The notes under the pieces are model-generated. The model had not been told where the DNA came from. It saw nothing but the letters and a program-made list of their open reading frames with translations, and ran no database searches. From an uncultured Clostridia bacterium (GTDB lineage Bacteria > Bacillota > Clostridia > Christensenellales > UBA1242), in contig CAKVOE010000001.1 of NCBI GenBank assembly GCA_934778215.1, positions 186,001-250,000 of the forward strand: a DNA stretch of 64,000 bases, written 5' to 3'. Shown in pieces: positions 62,939-64,000 of the stretch. A program made the position numbers and the translations under genes. The number at the start of each line of letters is the position of its first letter. Positions within the stretch are counted from its first letter, which is position 1.

Positions 62939-63931
62939 TTGGTATTACAAATCCTGTTTGACTTTTTGTTTGCGTTTTTACTTTCGTTTATAATTGCGAT
63001 ACCAATTTATAAATTTTTATGCAAAAAAAAGGTTGGACAACCTATATTAGAGTATGTAGATAAGCATTCCGCAAAACAGGGTACACCTACCATGGGTGGC
63101 ATTATCTTTTTAATTTCTTTTATATTAACAACGGTATTTTTTATTTTTGGATATGTAAAAATAGTTTATGCTTGTATGCTTTTTGTGCTCTTAAATTCGC
63201 TAATTGGAGTTTATGATGATTATTTAAAAATTAAAGGTAAAAAAAATTTAGGATTAAAACCATGGCAAAAATTGGTTTTTCAATTTTGCGTTGCAACATT
63301 GTACGGAGTGTTTTTATATATAAATGGTCTTACTTTTTTGATAATTCCGTTGTCACACTTTACCATAAATTTGGGTGGCTGGGTAATTCCGTTGTCGGTT
63401 TTTTTATCAATTTTTTATATTAATTCTGTCAACCTCACGGACGGGTTAGACGGGGTCGTAAGTTTAGTCACATTGATGGTTACTTGCTCAATAATGGCAA
63501 TTTTGGGGCTAATTTTAAATGATGTTCTTTTAAAATTTTCAAAAATTGATAATTTTGGTGGTAATTTCGTTCTTTTAATTGCAATTTTTTCTGGGGCAAT
63601 TTTGGGCTTTATTTTTTACAATTGCTACCCTGCAAAAATGTTTATGGGTGATACGGGGTCGCTATCCATTGGTGCATTTTTAATAGGGGTTGCACTAGCG
63701 ACCGGAACGGTAATTTATATTTTAATTTTTGGTATTATGTTTATCGTTTCAAGCGTGTCGGTTATTATGCAAGTTGCATATTATAAATTAACAAAGAAGC
63801 GAATTTTTTTGATGGCGCCCATACATCATCATTTTGAATTGAAGGGAGTCCATGAAAATAGAATCACAGTTGCATACGCTTTAATTACAGTTTTTGTATC
63901 TTTGTTAATTTTAATTTTAGAGATGTTATAA
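62939..63931 (+). CDS. mraY: Phospho-MurNAc-pentapeptide translocase MraY
   Basis: The start is TTG 62939, two bases after the murE stop and behind AAGGAG. The 330-residue polytopic membrane enzyme transfers phospho-MurNAc-pentapeptide to undecaprenyl phosphate to form lipid I. Family motifs are visible: KQGTPTMGGI, YDDYLKIKGKKNLGLK with the catalytic aspartates, NSVNLTDGLDG, FMGDTGSLSIG and PIHHHFELKG. About ten helices are readable. The length is typical. Confidence 0.97.
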   Translation: MVLQILFDFLFAFLLSFIIAIPIYKFLCKKKVGQPILEYVDKHSAKQGTPTMGGIIFLISFILTTVFFIFGYVKIVYACMLFVLLNSLIGVYDDYLKIKGKKNLGLKPWQKLVFQFCVATLYGVFLYINGLTFLIIPLSHFTINLGGWVIPLSVFLSIFYINSVNLTDGLDGVVSLVTLMVTCSIMAILGLILNDVLLKFSKIDNFGGNFVLLIAIFSGAILGFIFYNCYPAKMFMGDTGSLSIGAFLIGVALATGTVIYILIFGIMFIVSSVSVIMQVAYYKLTKKRIFLMAPIHHHFELKGVHENRITVAYALITVFVSLLILILEML

Positions 63932-63935
63932 AATT

Positions 63936-64000
63936 ATGCAATCAATATTAATTATAGGAATGGGAAGCAGTGGAAAAGCCGTTTACAAAAACGCAATGCA
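63936..64000 (+). CDS. murD: MurD N-terminus, partial at the window edge
   Basis: ATG 63936 lies four bases after the mraY stop. The visible 21 residues (QSILIIGMGSSGKAVYKNAM) match the N-terminal glycine-rich loop of UDP-N-acetylmuramoylalanine-D-glutamate ligase. The gene order murE-mraY-murD supports it. The gene runs past the window. Confidence 0.75.
   Translation, partial: MQSILIIGMGSSGKAVYKNAM

Overview
The window is a low-GC chromosome segment from a Gram-positive-type bacterium, most likely an uncultivated Bacillota/Clostridia-like lineage. Support: strong Shine-Dalgarno sites, TTGACA/TATAAT promoters, a Bacillus-like order mraZ-rsmH-ftsL-PBP-murE-mraY-murD, the order tig-clpP-clpX-ysxC, a MurE with the DNPR motif expected for meso-diaminopimelate peptidoglycan, and no outer-membrane genes. 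The standard code is used. I cannot name a genus.

Layout. (1) 1-21.2 kb: a type IV secretion/conjugation-like locus. It has two small VirB2/TrbC-like two-helix proteins, a VirB4-family ATPase and three related giant VirB6-like polytopic proteins (2404, 2265 and 1008 aa) with very large extracytoplasmic regions. No relaxase, coupling protein or integrase lies in the visible part. (2) 21.2-34.3 kb: central metabolism and translation: class II aldolase, a 1315-aa membrane-anchored repeat protein, GAPDH, a zinc-ribbon/TM2 protein, then the tight run mnmA-trpS-two small genes-proS (archaeal/eukaryal type) and a heavy-metal exporter. (3) 34.4-37.6 kb: tRNA-Cys and tRNA-Leu, an LRR_5 (BspA-like) protein and three unrecognised genes. 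(4) 37.7-41.5 kb: a 23S-5S rRNA operon with tandem promoters of its own, a pre-23S processing stem and no 16S gene. (5) 41.7-49.6 kb: a NUDIX hydrolase, an alpha/beta hydrolase, lspA-rluD, tig-clpP-clpX-ysxC and a metallophosphoesterase.

(6) 50.0-56.6 kb: an AT-rich accessory island. A consensus promoter drives six genes that overlap or nearly abut: XRE regulator, RelA/SpoT-like HD+TGS protein, radical SAM enzyme, PIG-L deacetylase, HIT/GalT-like protein and WbqC-like protein. A second consensus promoter drives a bacterial-type prolyl-tRNA synthetase that lacks the INS editing domain. This is the best candidate for an undescribed system. Because the genome already carries a different ProRS at 31.9 kb, the second copy may be a dedicated aminoacyl supplier or a resistant target copy. 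(7) 56.6-57.3 kb: an IS200/IS605-type element whose TnpA looks frameshifted. (8) 57.4-64 kb: the division and cell-wall (dcw) cluster, with a recognisable MraZ operator and a hairpin that would sequester the ribosome-binding site of the penicillin-binding protein; the window ends inside murD.

All family assignments come from reading motifs by eye. No database search was run.
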